Shown: positions 1 to 8,578 of the stretch, piece after piece
Numbering within the stretch: the first letter of the stretch is position 1
Layout: each line of letters begins with the position of its first letter
Source: Bacteroidales bacterium
GTDB taxonomy: Bacteria; Bacteroidota; Bacteroidia; Bacteroidales; UBA932
Reading direction: 5' to 3'
DNA: 64,000 bases
Assembly: GCA_017548985.1 (NCBI GenBank)
Contig: JAFYYW010000021.1
Span: 103,015 to 167,014 of the forward strand
Program-made: the position numbers and the translations under genes
Notes under the pieces: model-generated
What the model was told of the DNA's origin: nothing
Seen by the model: the letters and a program-made list of their open reading frames with translations, nothing else
Databases searched by the model: none

Positions 1-1
1 G

Positions 2-2422
2 CCTTATTCTTTCTGGGAGTGTGTGAAGATCCTCGCGCTATCGGCCGTCATCCTCGGGATCCTGTTCTTCATAATGATCCCTTGGCTTCCTAAACTGGCC
101 GCGTATTTCGACCTGATCTTTGTCAATGGCTTCGGGTTGCCGTACAACACAGGTGCCGCCTTCTTTGTCCTTGCCATCATCGGGCTTTGCTTCTGGGGCC
201 TTTTCAGGACACTGGAGAAGGGGAAGGTGTTTTGGAACACGGCTTTGCTATGCTTCACGACCATATTGATCGGGTTCTCTATTTTCAGCGTCGTTATCAT
301 CCGCTCCAGCGTCAAGCCACCGACAAACGAGTACCAGCCGGATAACGCGTTCACCTTGGTAAGGTATCTTTCCCGTGAGCAGTACGGATCCGTCCCGCTT
401 GTCTATGGCCAGTATTTCGGCGCTCCTTATGATCTCAAGCAAGGAACCTATTGGGCTCCTTTGAACGGGAAATACAAGAAGGTTCCCAGTCCGGTCGAGC
501 CGATCTACGAGGCCTCCGGAAAGATGCTCTTCCCCCGAATGTACAGTAATGATGACCGTGCCATCAAGTTCTATCAAACCTATATGGATGGCAAAGGCAT
601 TACTGTGCGCGGGGCCGAGTACAAGAAACCTACCTTTGGGGCTAACTTGAAGTTTTTCTTTGACTTCCAGCTCGGATGGATGTATTGGAGGTATTTCATG
701 TGGAACTTCGTGGGTCGCCAGAACGAGATACACGCTCCTTCTGCTGACCTCTTTACGGGCAACTGGGAAAGCGGAATCAAGTTTATTGACAGGATACATC
801 TTGGCGATCAGGATAACGCTCCCACCTGGCTGAAGGAAAACAAGGGAAAGAACCACTTGTTCTTCCTGCCCCTGCTTCTCGGCCTGCTTGGTTTGCTGTT
901 CCAGTTCGACAGGGACAAGAGAGGATGTTGGCTTACGTTCCTGCTCTTCTTCCTGACGGGTATAGCTGTAGTTATGTACCTCAACCAGCCTCCTTTCCAG
1001 GTCAGGGAGAGGGATTACGCCTACGCCGGTTCCTTCTACGCTTTCACGATATGGATCGGTTTCGCCGTAGCCGCGATATATTCTTGGATATCCGGGGCTT
1101 TGAAAGACAAGAACTCTACGGCCGTGGCAGCCGCCACCACCGTTGTATGCCTCTTTGTCCCCGCTCTCATGTGCGCCCAGGAGTGGGATGACCACGACAG
1201 AAGCCACCGCCGGACAGCTGTGGAAGTCGCCTATAACTATCTGAACTCCGTAGGCCCGAACGGCCTGTTGGTGACTCACGGTGACAATGACACCTTCCCT
1301 CTATGGTACGCCCAGGAGGTTGAGGAGATCCGGAATGATGTCAGGATACTCAACACCTCCCTGCTCGGAACCGACTGGTACATTGACCAGACGAGGTACG
1401 CGATCAACAACACCGCCCCCTTGACTCTTTCAATCGGGCAGGAGCAATACCTCTATGGCACAAACGATTGGGTGCTCATCCAGGACAGCAGGAACCAGGC
1501 GGTTCCTATCTCTGAGTGCATCAAGGTATTCAAGCATCCGGACGCCAAGCTGCTCACGCAGGATGGCCGTAAGCTGGATTACTGGGTCTCGAGGAAGATG
1601 ATCGTTCCGGTCAACAAGGAGAATTGCCTCAAGTACGGGATTGTCAGCCCCAAGTTCGCTGACATGATTCCTGATTCGATCGTGCTTGAGATACCTCAAG
1701 GCAAGACCGGACTGACGAAACCGGAGCTTTTCATGCTGGATCTACTGGCTAACTACAATTGGGACAGACCTCTGAACTTGCTCAACCAGGGAGGAGATCT
1801 CAATATCGGCATTAAGGATTATTTGATGTATGACGGGTTCTCATACCGTTTCATCCCTATCAAGAACAAGGTGGAATCCTTCAGGATCGGACTTGTCGAC
1901 ACGGATGATCTTTACAAAAAATTGACGGAGACCTTCAAGTTCGACGCTGTTGGAGCGGATAATTATCTGGTTGATTATCAGAATATTTACACCTTTATGG
2001 GAGTAATGTCCCTGCGTAACCTCTTCATTTCTTCCGCTGACGCCTTCATGGAAGCTGGGGAAAATGACAGGGCGGAGACGGTCCTGGATATGTGCCGCAA
2101 GATAATGAGGCCTGACAGGTATCCTTACGACAATACCCTGTTCGGCTGGAGTTCCAACGCCTTGTTCCCGATCGAGATGTCCCGTTGTTACTATGGTCTC
2201 GGCAAACCGGAGAAGGCCCGTGAGGTGATGGGCGAGATTGACAAGGAACTGAAAGAGTCGATAGCCTTGTTCCTCGATTTCTATCCCGACTACAAGGACG
2301 AGTTCGAGTACAACTGCCAGTTGATATATTACATTGCTAGTGAGGCCGAGAAGTGTGGTGACAAGGAATTCGCCAACAAGTTGGAGTCCGACCTTGCGGC
2401 TTTCCTCAACTCAAACAGTTGA
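2..2422 (+). CDS. DUF2723 family membrane protein, 5' end outside window
   Basis: The frame is open from the first complete codon, so the true start lies upstream; about 807 codons are visible and the GTG at 23 is probably internal. The visible part begins with hydrophobic helices, continues through a Trp/Tyr-rich non-membrane stretch, then a block of membrane helices encoded around 850-1170, and ends in a soluble half of about 400 residues. The block NDTFPLWYAQEVEEIR (about 1285-1330) followed by GTDWYIDQ is characteristic of Bacteroidota DUF2723 proteins, which are usually 1000-1150 residues long, so roughly a quarter is missing. The family is distantly related to GT-C protein O-mannosyltransferases; its biochemical role is not established. 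Only 2 nt separate its stop from the end of the convergent methyltransferase gene. Confidence 0.85.
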   Translation, partial: PYSFWECVKILALSAVILGILFFIMIPWLPKLAAYFDLIFVNGFGLPYNTGAAFFVLAIIGLCFWGLFRTLEKGKVFWNTALLCFTTILIGFSIFSVVIIRSSVKPPTNEYQPDNAFTLVRYLSREQYGSVPLVYGQYFGAPYDLKQGTYWAPLNGKYKKVPSPVEPIYEASGKMLFPRMYSNDDRAIKFYQTYMDGKGITVRGAEYKKPTFGANLKFFFDFQLGWMYWRYFMWNFVGRQNEIHAPSADLFTGNWESGIKFIDRIHLGDQDNAPTWLKENKGKNHLFFLPLLLGLLGLLFQFDRDKRGCWLTFLLFFLTGIAVVMYLNQPPFQVRERDYAYAGSFYAFTIWIGFAVAAIYSWISGALKDKNSTAVAAATTVVCLFVPALMCAQEWDDHDRSHRRTAVEVAYNYLNSVGPNGLLVTHGDNDTFPLWYAQEVEEIRNDVRILNTSLLGTDWYIDQTRYAINNTAPLTLSIGQEQYLYGTNDWVLIQDSRNQAVPISECIKVFKHPDAKLLTQDGRKLDYWVSRKMIVPVNKENCLKYGIVSPKFADMIPDSIVLEIPQGKTGLTKPELFMLDLLANYNWDRPLNLLNQGGDLNIGIKDYLMYDGFSYRFIPIKNKVESFRIGLVDTDDLYKKLTETFKFDAVGADNYLVDYQNIYTFMGVMSLRNLFISSADAFMEAGENDRAETVLDMCRKIMRPDRYPYDNTLFGWSSNALFPIEMSRCYYGLGKPEKAREVMGEIDKELKESIALFLDFYPDYKDEFEYNCQLIYYIASEAEKCGDKEFANKLESDLAAFLNSNS

Positions 2423-2424
2423 GA

Positions 2425-3420
2425 TTACCGTCTTAGCCTGACAAATATGGAGAGGGGAAGGATTTTCCCGAACCTGTCCTTGAGAGCGAGCTCCCCTGAA
2501 TCAAGGGGAGCTTCCGGTTTCAAGTCAAGAGCTTGCCTAACAACCGTCTCACCAAGTACCGCTGAGAATCCGTTGGAATACAGGTTAAGAACCATGAAAC
2601 TGTTCTCGGGTGCGAGTATCTGGCCGACATTGCGCATCATTTCGAAAAGGCACTCGTCCAATTTCCATTTCTCCCCGTCAGGGCCATGTCCATAAGCCGG
2701 GGGATCAAGGATTATCCCGTTATAGAGATTTCCTCTGCGGGCCTCTCTTTTGGCGAATTTCATGGCGTCCTCGACGACCCAGCGGATACCGTCCAGGCCG
2801 CTGCGGTCTTGATTCTCATGCGCCCATGTCACGACTTGGCGTACCGAATCAAGGTGAGTCACATCGGCTCCCGCGGCTCTCGCTGCCAGCGATGCGGCCC
2901 CGGTATAAGCGAAAAGATTGAGCACCTTCGGGCGTTGATCCATGGAAGCGGCAATCTCTGAAGTGTTCCGGAATATATATTCCCAATTCGCCGCCTGCTC
3001 CGGGAACACTCCGACATGCTTGAACGAAGTCAGTCCCAGCCGCAGGTTCATGGATAACGTCGCAGGCTTTGGCGGTTGTTCTTCCGGTGAGCATTTACCC
3101 GGATAGGGCGCGAAGCGCAGCGAGCCTGAGGAATCACCGCCAAAGCCGCCGATGTACTTGATCCACCACTGGTCAGGCATAGCCTTCAGACGATTCCAAG
3201 TGCCGCTATCTTCCTTTCCGGCCTTGCCGAAACCGGCTCCCGGAGTGAAAACCACGTGAGCTGCGGAGTCCCATTCCTTCTGGGACAACTCCTTGTTCCA
3301 CAACGCCTTGGGCTCCGGCCTTGAAAGCGCGAAACCACCGAACCGCTCGAGCTTCATCCCGTCACCGGAATCCAGAAGCTCGTAGTCTTTCCAACTATCT
3401 GAGGGAAACTCTGTCGCCAT
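2425..3420 (-). CDS. Class I SAM-dependent methyltransferase, RlmI/RlmK-like (PF10672 type)
   Basis: A 331-residue protein when started at the ATG at 3420 (MATEF); an upstream in-frame extension to 3501 would run through the promoter and is not used. The SAM-binding motif I is LNLFAYTGAASLAARAAGA (about residues 170-190) with an acidic motif II (HLD), and the catalytic-region motif ILDPPAYG follows about 80 residues later, as in RlmI/RlmK-type rRNA cytosine or guanine methyltransferases. No N-terminal PUA domain is seen, unlike E. coli RlmI, so the RNA target is uncertain. Transcription is divergent from pgk; a TAnnTTTG box lies only 7 nt before the ATG, suggesting a leaderless mRNA. Confidence 0.8.
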   Translation of the reverse strand: MATEFPSDSWKDYELLDSGDGMKLERFGGFALSRPEPKALWNKELSQKEWDSAAHVVFTPGAGFGKAGKEDSGTWNRLKAMPDQWWIKYIGGFGGDSSGSLRFAPYPGKCSPEEQPPKPATLSMNLRLGLTSFKHVGVFPEQAANWEYIFRNTSEIAASMDQRPKVLNLFAYTGAASLAARAAGADVTHLDSVRQVVTWAHENQDRSGLDGIRWVVEDAMKFAKREARRGNLYNGIILDPPAYGHGPDGEKWKLDECLFEMMRNVGQILAPENSFMVLNLYSNGFSAVLGETVVRQALDLKPEAPLDSGELALKDRFGKILPLSIFVRLRR

Positions 3421-3427
3421 AGTGGTG

Positions 3428-3435
3428 CAAAGATA
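3428..3435 (-). promoter_or_regulatory. Promoter -7 box TATCTTTG of the methyltransferase gene
   Basis: CAAAGATA on the plus strand reads TATCTTTG on the minus strand, an exact match to the Bacteroidota -7 consensus TAnnTTTG. Its last base is 7 nt from the ATG at 3420, leaving essentially no 5' leader. It is 9 nt from the oppositely oriented pgk box, so the two promoters overlap. No good -33 TTTG is visible. Confidence 0.6.
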
Positions 3436-3444
3436 AAAAAATAG

Positions 3445-3452
3445 TATCTTTG
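3445..3452 (+). promoter_or_regulatory. Promoter -7 box TATCTTTG of pgk
   Basis: Exact TAnnTTTG match 35 nt before the pgk ATG (3488). It forms a back-to-back pair with the minus-strand box at 3428-3435. No TTTG at the expected -33 distance, so it may rely on the extended AT-rich upstream DNA. Confidence 0.6.
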
Positions 3453-3487
3453 CTCCGGAAAAAAACGATAACAAAATATTGATTACT

Positions 3488-4741
3488 ATGCAGCAGCACA
3501 TTGACTCTTACGATTTCAAAGGCAAGAAGGCCATTGTCAGGGTGGATTTCAACGTTCCGCTCGATGAGAACTTCAACATCACTGACGACACCCGTATCCG
3601 CGCCGCCCTTCCTACTCTGAAGAAGGTCCTCGCCGAAGGTGGCTCTCTCATTCTCATGTCCCATCTCGGCCGTCCGAAGGGAGTTACGGAGAAATATTCT
3701 TTGAAGCATATCGTGGCTCATGTCTCCGAATGCCTCGGAGTACCTGTACAGTTCGCTCCTGACTGCCAGAAAGCTGACGAGCAGGCTGCCGCGCTGAAGC
3801 CCGGAGAGGTGCTGATGCTCGAGAACCTTCGTTTCTACGCTGAGGAGGAAGGGAAGCCCAGAGGACTCGCTGAGGACGCCACGGATGAGGAGAAGGCCGC
3901 CGCCAAGAAAGTGGTCAAGGAGAGCCAGAAGGAGTTCGTGAAGAAACTCGCCTCCTATGCTGACTGCTACATCAACGACGCTTTCGGAACCGCCCATAGG
4001 GCCCACGCCTCTACCGCCCTCATCGCGAAGTACTTCCCTGAGGACAAGATGTTCGGTTACCTGATGGAGAAAGAGATCAAGGCTATTGACAATGTCCTGA
4101 AGAACGCCCGCCGTCCTTTCACCGCCATCATCGGCGGATCCAAGGTTTCCTCTAAACTCGCTGTTCTTGAGAACCTTCTGGGTAAAGTCGACAATCTTAT
4201 CATTTGCGGTGGAATGGGTTACACCTTCATCAAGGCCGAGGGTGGAAACATCGGTAATTCTCTCCATGAGGACGATCTTATTCCTCAGGCTAAAGAGATT
4301 ATGGAGAAGGCCCAGGATCTTGGTGTCAACGTCTCCCTGTCTGTCCAGACCCGCGTCACCCAGGAGTTCGCCAATGATACTCCCGAGATGGTTGTTCCTT
4401 CCCACAAGATTCCCGACGGATGGGAAGGCCTTGATTGCGGCCCCGCTTCGATCGAGAACTGGGCCAGGATCATTCTCGCCTCCAAGACCATCCTCTGGAA
4501 CGGTCCCGCCGGAGTGTTCGAGTTCCCCAATTTCGCGACCGGTACCGAGAAGATCGCTGAACTTGTCGCCCGCGCGACCGGACATGGGGCTTATTCCCTC
4601 GTCGGTGGCGGTGACTCTGTCGCGGCTGTGACCAAGATGGGTTTCGCCGACAAGGTCAGTTATGTCAGCACCGGTGGTGGAGCGATGCTGGAAGCTATTG
4701 AGGGCAAGACTCTTCCCGGAATAGCCGCCATTCAGGAATAA
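3488..4741 (+). CDS. pgk: Phosphoglycerate kinase
   Basis: 417 residues, the family's normal length, converting 1,3-bisphosphoglycerate and ADP to 3-phosphoglycerate and ATP in glycolysis. The N-terminal substrate domain has RVDFNVPLD (about 18-26) and SHLGRPKG (about 57-64); the C-terminal nucleotide domain has NGPAGVFE (about 337) and GGGDSVAA near the end. The ATG at 3488 is chosen over an in-frame TTG at 3479 because the family N terminus begins just before the DFKGKK segment. A short acidic, lysine-rich insertion ([21 protein letters not shown]) near residues 122-142 is common in Bacteroidota PGK. lgt follows 12 nt downstream, probably on the same transcript. Confidence 0.97.
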   Translation: MQQHIDSYDFKGKKAIVRVDFNVPLDENFNITDDTRIRAALPTLKKVLAEGGSLILMSHLGRPKGVTEKYSLKHIVAHVSECLGVPVQFAPDCQKADEQAAALKPGEVLMLENLRFYAEEEGKPRGLAEDATDEEKAAAKKVVKESQKEFVKKLASYADCYINDAFGTAHRAHASTALIAKYFPEDKMFGYLMEKEIKAIDNVLKNARRPFTAIIGGSKVSSKLAVLENLLGKVDNLIICGGMGYTFIKAEGGNIGNSLHEDDLIPQAKEIMEKAQDLGVNVSLSVQTRVTQEFANDTPEMVVPSHKIPDGWEGLDCGPASIENWARIILASKTILWNGPAGVFEFPNFATGTEKIAELVARATGHGAYSLVGGGDSVAAVTKMGFADKVSYVSTGGGAMLEAIEGKTLPGIAAIQE

Positions 4742-4753
4742 TAACCCGAAGCC

Positions 4754-5638
4754 ATGGATCTTCTGGTAGTGCATTGGAATATGAATCCGGAGATATTCCG
4801 GATCGGAGGCTTCGCCGTGCGTTGGTACGGGCTCCTGTTCGTCTTGGGTTTCATCCTGGGCTACTGGATATTCACGAAGTTCTGCGAGCGGGAGAAGGTC
4901 AATAAAGATTTCCTCGACCCGCTGCTTTACACGCTCCTTCTAGGAACCCTTGTGGGAGCGCGTCTGGGGCACTGCCTGTTCTACGGATTCGATTATTATT
5001 TCACCTCCTGGAAAGGTATAATTGAGATATTCAAGGTATGGGAAGGCGGTCTGGCCAGTCACGGCGGCACCATAATGCTGATTCTCTGCATGTGGTGGTT
5101 CGCCAGCAAGTTTGGCAAGAAGTACCACATCGACTTTCTTTGGATCCTTGACCATCTTTGCATCGCGGTGGCTTTCGCAGCTACCTTTATCAGGCTTGGA
5201 AACCTTTGTAACTCTGAGATTTACGGTGACGTCACGAATCTCCCTTGGGGCTTTATCTTCGAGCGTAGGGGAGAGACGGAGCCGAAGCATCCGACCCAGA
5301 TTTACGAGGCTCTGAGCTATCTTATCCTCGGATTGATCCTTGTCTGGCTCTATATCAAGAAACTTGACAAGATGTACAGGGGAACCTTCATCGGGTTGTT
5401 CTTCATCGGCTGTTTCGGGATGCGCTTCCTCATCGAGTTCATCAAGGAACCTCAGGAGGCCTTCGAGGTCAATATGGTCTTGAATATGGGGCAGAAGCTG
5501 AGTATCCCGTTCATTATATTGGGCATCGGACTTCTTATATACGCGTTCAGCAAGAAGATTCCCGCCCGGGCGGTCATCCCTGACACCAAACCGAAGAAAC
5601 GGGAACCAACGCATTTTGCCAAAAGTCTGAATTCCTGA
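4754..5638 (+). CDS. lgt: Prolipoprotein diacylglyceryl transferase
   Basis: 294-residue inner-membrane enzyme that moves a diacylglyceryl group from phosphatidylglycerol to the lipobox cysteine of prolipoproteins, the first step for the many lipoproteins in this window. About seven hydrophobic segments are visible. Family motifs present are FAVRWYGLLFVLGF near the N terminus, GARLGH (about 72), a GGLASHGG loop (about 97-104), the Lgt signature region IRLGNLCNSEIYG (about 143-155), and HPTQIYEAL (about 180). The C-terminal tail is Lys/Arg-rich and cytoplasmic. The gene begins 12 nt after pgk and is likely co-transcribed. Confidence 0.96.
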   Translation: MDLLVVHWNMNPEIFRIGGFAVRWYGLLFVLGFILGYWIFTKFCEREKVNKDFLDPLLYTLLLGTLVGARLGHCLFYGFDYYFTSWKGIIEIFKVWEGGLASHGGTIMLILCMWWFASKFGKKYHIDFLWILDHLCIAVAFAATFIRLGNLCNSEIYGDVTNLPWGFIFERRGETEPKHPTQIYEALSYLILGLILVWLYIKKLDKMYRGTFIGLFFIGCFGMRFLIEFIKEPQEAFEVNMVLNMGQKLSIPFIILGIGLLIYAFSKKIPARAVIPDTKPKKREPTHFAKSLNS

Positions 5639-5669
5639 CGCGTCTTTGGCTTTTTATTGTTGACCATCA

Positions 5670-5700
5670 TTTGCATATATCGAATAGTTTGATATCTTTG
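5670..5700 (+). promoter_or_regulatory. Bacteroidota promoter TTTG-N19-TATCTTTG for the M64 lipoprotein
   Basis: TTTG at 5670-5673 and TATCTTTG at 5693-5700 are separated by exactly 19 nt, the ideal arrangement for the phylum's housekeeping sigma factor. The lipoprotein ATG is at 5730, giving a leader of about 25 nt. Confidence 0.8.
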
Positions 5701-5729
5701 TGAATGATGGTTTTATTGTGCCTATCAGT

Positions 5730-8456
5730 ATGAAAAAGTTATTCGTTTTTGTCTTAATGGTCGCCATGGTGATCGCCTGCGGCCCGAAGGAAGACCCCGA
5801 AATCGCCGTGACGGGTGTTTCGCTGAGCCCAACAACTGTCGCCCTCGATGTCGGCGGCACATCAAATCTGACGGCTACGGTCCAGCCGTCCAATGCCACT
5901 AACAAGTCGGTTAACTGGTCGACATCCAACCAGTCCGTAGCCACTGTCAATAACGGGACGGTGACAGCCGTGGGAGAAGGCACGGCAACTATCACCGCGA
6001 CAGCCGGAGGCAAGTCCGCTACCTGCTCTGTGACAGTCAACAAGAAGGTGGTCCCCGCCACATCAATCGCTCTTGATAAGACCGAAGCTGAGATGGAAAC
6101 GGGTGAGACCCTGAAACTTACAGCTACCGTTAAACCTGATGACTCGACGGATAAGACTTTTACATGGACGACCAGCGACAAGAAAATAGCTACCGTTAAG
6201 GACGGGACAGTTACCGCTGTCGCCGCCGGCACGGTGACTATAACCGTTAAGGCCGGTGAAAAGGAAGCGGTTTGTTCAATTAAAGTAGTATTAAATGAAG
6301 AAGACAGGATCAAGGCGGCGCTGATGAAGATATATGACTCCATGGACGGCCCTAACTGGAAGATAAATAAGGAGAAGAGATGGAGCCGTTCAAAAGATCT
6401 CAATTCATGGCAGGGTGTGGAATGGTTCAAATGGGAGGATAAACAAGTGTTCAGGTTGTTATTCGATGAATTTGGCCTCAAAGGTGAGTTCCCTGACTGT
6501 TTTGATGATTTATCTTCCCTTCAGGAGTTTACGATTGAAAAAGAGCCGGGATTAACCGGAGTCCTTCCACCTAGTTTCGGTAAGCTTAACCACCTTGAGA
6601 AACTGGAAATAATTGGCACATCCATGACAGGCCTCCCGGATCTATTTAGCGGCATGCCTCTGTGGCGAGTCTATATCGGGGGTAATTTGTTGATGACAGG
6701 CCCTGTCCCCGAGTCTCTTGGCGAAAGTGATGACCTGCTGGGTGATGAGTTTGACGGTAATACCCCTGGGCTCACATTATGGTGGAATGGCTTTACTGGG
6801 GACCTGCCTAAGTCCTGGATGCGGCTTGGCCATAATCTGACCCTTTATGCTCATAGGCTGTCTGGACAGATTCCTGACTATTTCTATTCTTCGAATGAGT
6901 CAGGCTATCTGATCAACCTGTACATCAACTCGGGATTTTTTGATGAGAATTATCGGATGACCGATCCATTCAGTGTGATGGATCGCGGTATTCCGGGATA
7001 TTGGCCAGTCCGCGGACTTAATGATGTTGTCACAGGAGAACCTATCCCATACGACGATATCGTTTCCGGAAACAAAGCGACTGTCGTTCTGAAATGGGCT
7101 CCTTGGTGCACTTATTCGGCGGTTATATTGCCTCAGCTGATCAAGATGCATGATAAGTACAATAAAGCTGGCTTGGAGATCATAGCGAGGCCCTGCCTAG
7201 GCGATTTCAATGAGGATAAGGCTCAAATCAAGGATTATGTTTTGGAGAAAGGATACGATCGATGGTACAACTTCTCGAATAGCGATATAACTATCGCGGA
7301 ATCCGATGCCTTGGGCGATCATGCCACTCCATTCGCCAACGTGATTGACAATAAGGGGAATATCATATACTCTACTTCAAAGAGTGTCGTCGACCCTTCA
7401 GGCGGCAGGTTCAATCATGTGGCTTCAAACGACTTGATCTCTTTCCTGGAGGATATTTTCGGTCCTCTGGAGGATGGTGAGGTTTATTCCTCAACTGATT
7501 ACTCCCAAGACGGGAAGGTGGTCACTCTTCAGAAGGCCACAGTCGGCAAGGGTATCAACATCGTGTTCATGGGTGACGCTTACACTGATAAGGATATGAA
7601 CAACGATACATATCATAACTTGATGCGACAGGCGATGGATGAGTTCTTCAAGATAGAGCCTTACAAGACGTTTAAGAACAGGTTCAACGTTTACGAAGTC
7701 AAGGTTGTCTCTAAGAACGGCAGGACCGGAGACGGCTATTTGACAGCTCTCGGCGCGAAAGTCGTCGGCACTTCGATTTCCGTAAATACAGCAGGGGAGG
7801 ACAAGAGTCTCGAATATGCCTTGAAGGTTCCCGGCATCAAGGACAAGAAGAACCTTTTGATATGTGTGCTGGTGAATTCCAGTGGCCTACGTGGTATCAC
7901 ATCTATGATCGAGTCCCTGCAGTCCGGAGTGGCGTGGTGCGCTTCCGGCTCAAATGTCCCTGAGGCTTTCGGCTCCTTGATCCGTCATGAGGCAGGTGGT
8001 CACGGTTTCGCATTCCTGGGTGACGAGTACTCCACCAGTAGCGGTACTCCCAGCAAGGCCGAGATCGATGAATTCAACAGGTTGTATTCCAAATATGGTT
8101 GGTATTCCAACCTTGACTTCACCAATGATCCTTCGAAGGTGAAGTGGAATTACTTCCTTACAGACGAGCGGTATAAGGATCAGGTCGGCATCTTTGAGGG
8201 TGCGGGTGGTCCATTCTCCACAGGTATTTACAGGCCTTCGGAGGATAGTATGATGAATCACAATGTCGAATACTACAACGCTCCTTCAAGATGGGCGATC
8301 TACAAGAGGATTATGGAACTCTCCGGTGAGACCGCCAGCTTCGAGAAGTTCCTGGAGTATGACGCCGTGAACCGCGACAAAAAGCAGTCCTCGGCACCCA
8401 GGACCCGCTCCATCGTCGAGTGGGAGCCTGATGCCCCGCCGGTCGTGAGGCCGTAG
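5730..8456 (+). CDS. Surface lipoprotein with Big_2, LRR, thioredoxin-like and M64 metallopeptidase domains
   Basis: 908 residues starting at the ATG that gives a clean type II signal peptide (MKKLFVFVLMVAMVIAC); a GTG at 5700 lies inside the promoter and is rejected. After the lipobox comes GPKEDPE, an acidic stretch resembling a surface-export signal. Order: two Big_2 Ig-like domains (about 25-190), a plant-type leucine-rich-repeat region (about 195-420; LTGVLPPSFGKL, MTGPVPESLG), a thioredoxin-like segment (about 440-570) whose active site is WCTYS, so CxxS rather than CxxC, and an M64 (IgA-peptidase-like) domain (about 580-870) with the zinc motif HEAGGHGFAFLGDEY near residue 752. The metal ligands are intact, so proteolysis of an extracellular substrate is likely; the substrate is unknown. 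Monocistronic, with its own promoter and terminator. Confidence 0.85.
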   Translation: MKKLFVFVLMVAMVIACGPKEDPEIAVTGVSLSPTTVALDVGGTSNLTATVQPSNATNKSVNWSTSNQSVATVNNGTVTAVGEGTATITATAGGKSATCSVTVNKKVVPATSIALDKTEAEMETGETLKLTATVKPDDSTDKTFTWTTSDKKIATVKDGTVTAVAAGTVTITVKAGEKEAVCSIKVVLNEEDRIKAALMKIYDSMDGPNWKINKEKRWSRSKDLNSWQGVEWFKWEDKQVFRLLFDEFGLKGEFPDCFDDLSSLQEFTIEKEPGLTGVLPPSFGKLNHLEKLEIIGTSMTGLPDLFSGMPLWRVYIGGNLLMTGPVPESLGESDDLLGDEFDGNTPGLTLWWNGFTGDLPKSWMRLGHNLTLYAHRLSGQIPDYFYSSNESGYLINLYINSGFFDENYRMTDPFSVMDRGIPGYWPVRGLNDVVTGEPIPYDDIVSGNKATVVLKWAPWCTYSAVILPQLIKMHDKYNKAGLEIIARPCLGDFNEDKAQIKDYVLEKGYDRWYNFSNSDITIAESDALGDHATPFANVIDNKGNIIYSTSKSVVDPSGGRFNHVASNDLISFLEDIFGPLEDGEVYSSTDYSQDGKVVTLQKATVGKGINIVFMGDAYTDKDMNNDTYHNLMRQAMDEFFKIEPYKTFKNRFNVYEVKVVSKNGRTGDGYLTALGAKVVGTSISVNTAGEDKSLEYALKVPGIKDKKNLLICVLVNSSGLRGITSMIESLQSGVAWCASGSNVPEAFGSLIRHEAGGHGFAFLGDEYSTSSGTPSKAEIDEFNRLYSKYGWYSNLDFTNDPSKVKWNYFLTDERYKDQVGIFEGAGGPFSTGIYRPSEDSMMNHNVEYYNAPSRWAIYKRIMELSGETASFEKFLEYDAVNRDKKQSSAPRTRSIVEWEPDAPPVVRP

Positions 8457-8484
8457 TATAAACTAATGATGACAGATAAAACGA

Positions 8485-8520
8485 TAAACCGGAGAAATTT
8501 GAGTTTCTCCGGTTTATTTT
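8485..8520 (+). terminator. Rho-independent terminator after the M64 lipoprotein gene
   Basis: Perfect 12-bp stem AAACCGGAGAAA / TTTCTCCGGTTT (8486-8497 and 8504-8515) with a 6-nt loop, followed by ATTTT. It separates the lipoprotein from the efflux operon. Confidence 0.85.
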
Positions 8521-8578
8521 AGTATAACATTTGTAGTGAAAAACCAGTTTTGTTTAATTGGAAAGAGTAGTTTAGAAT

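Noticed and set aside
23..60. GTG at 23 as the start of the first gene
   Set aside because: The frame is open to the window edge and the family is about 200-300 residues longer at the N terminus, so the gene is cut by the window.
3395..4774. Long antisense ORF (459 codons) opposite pgk
   Set aside because: Shadow of pgk codon bias; its translation has no recognisable domain and it runs across the pgk promoter. Similar antisense shadows at 248-1279, 32523-33236, 39180-40790 and 54840-56063 were rejected for the same reason.
8549..8575. TTTG and TAGTTTAG as the promoter of the efflux operon
   Set aside because: The -7 match has one mismatch and the spacing is about 15 rather than 19 nt; some promoter must lie in 8521-8578 but its position is not clear.
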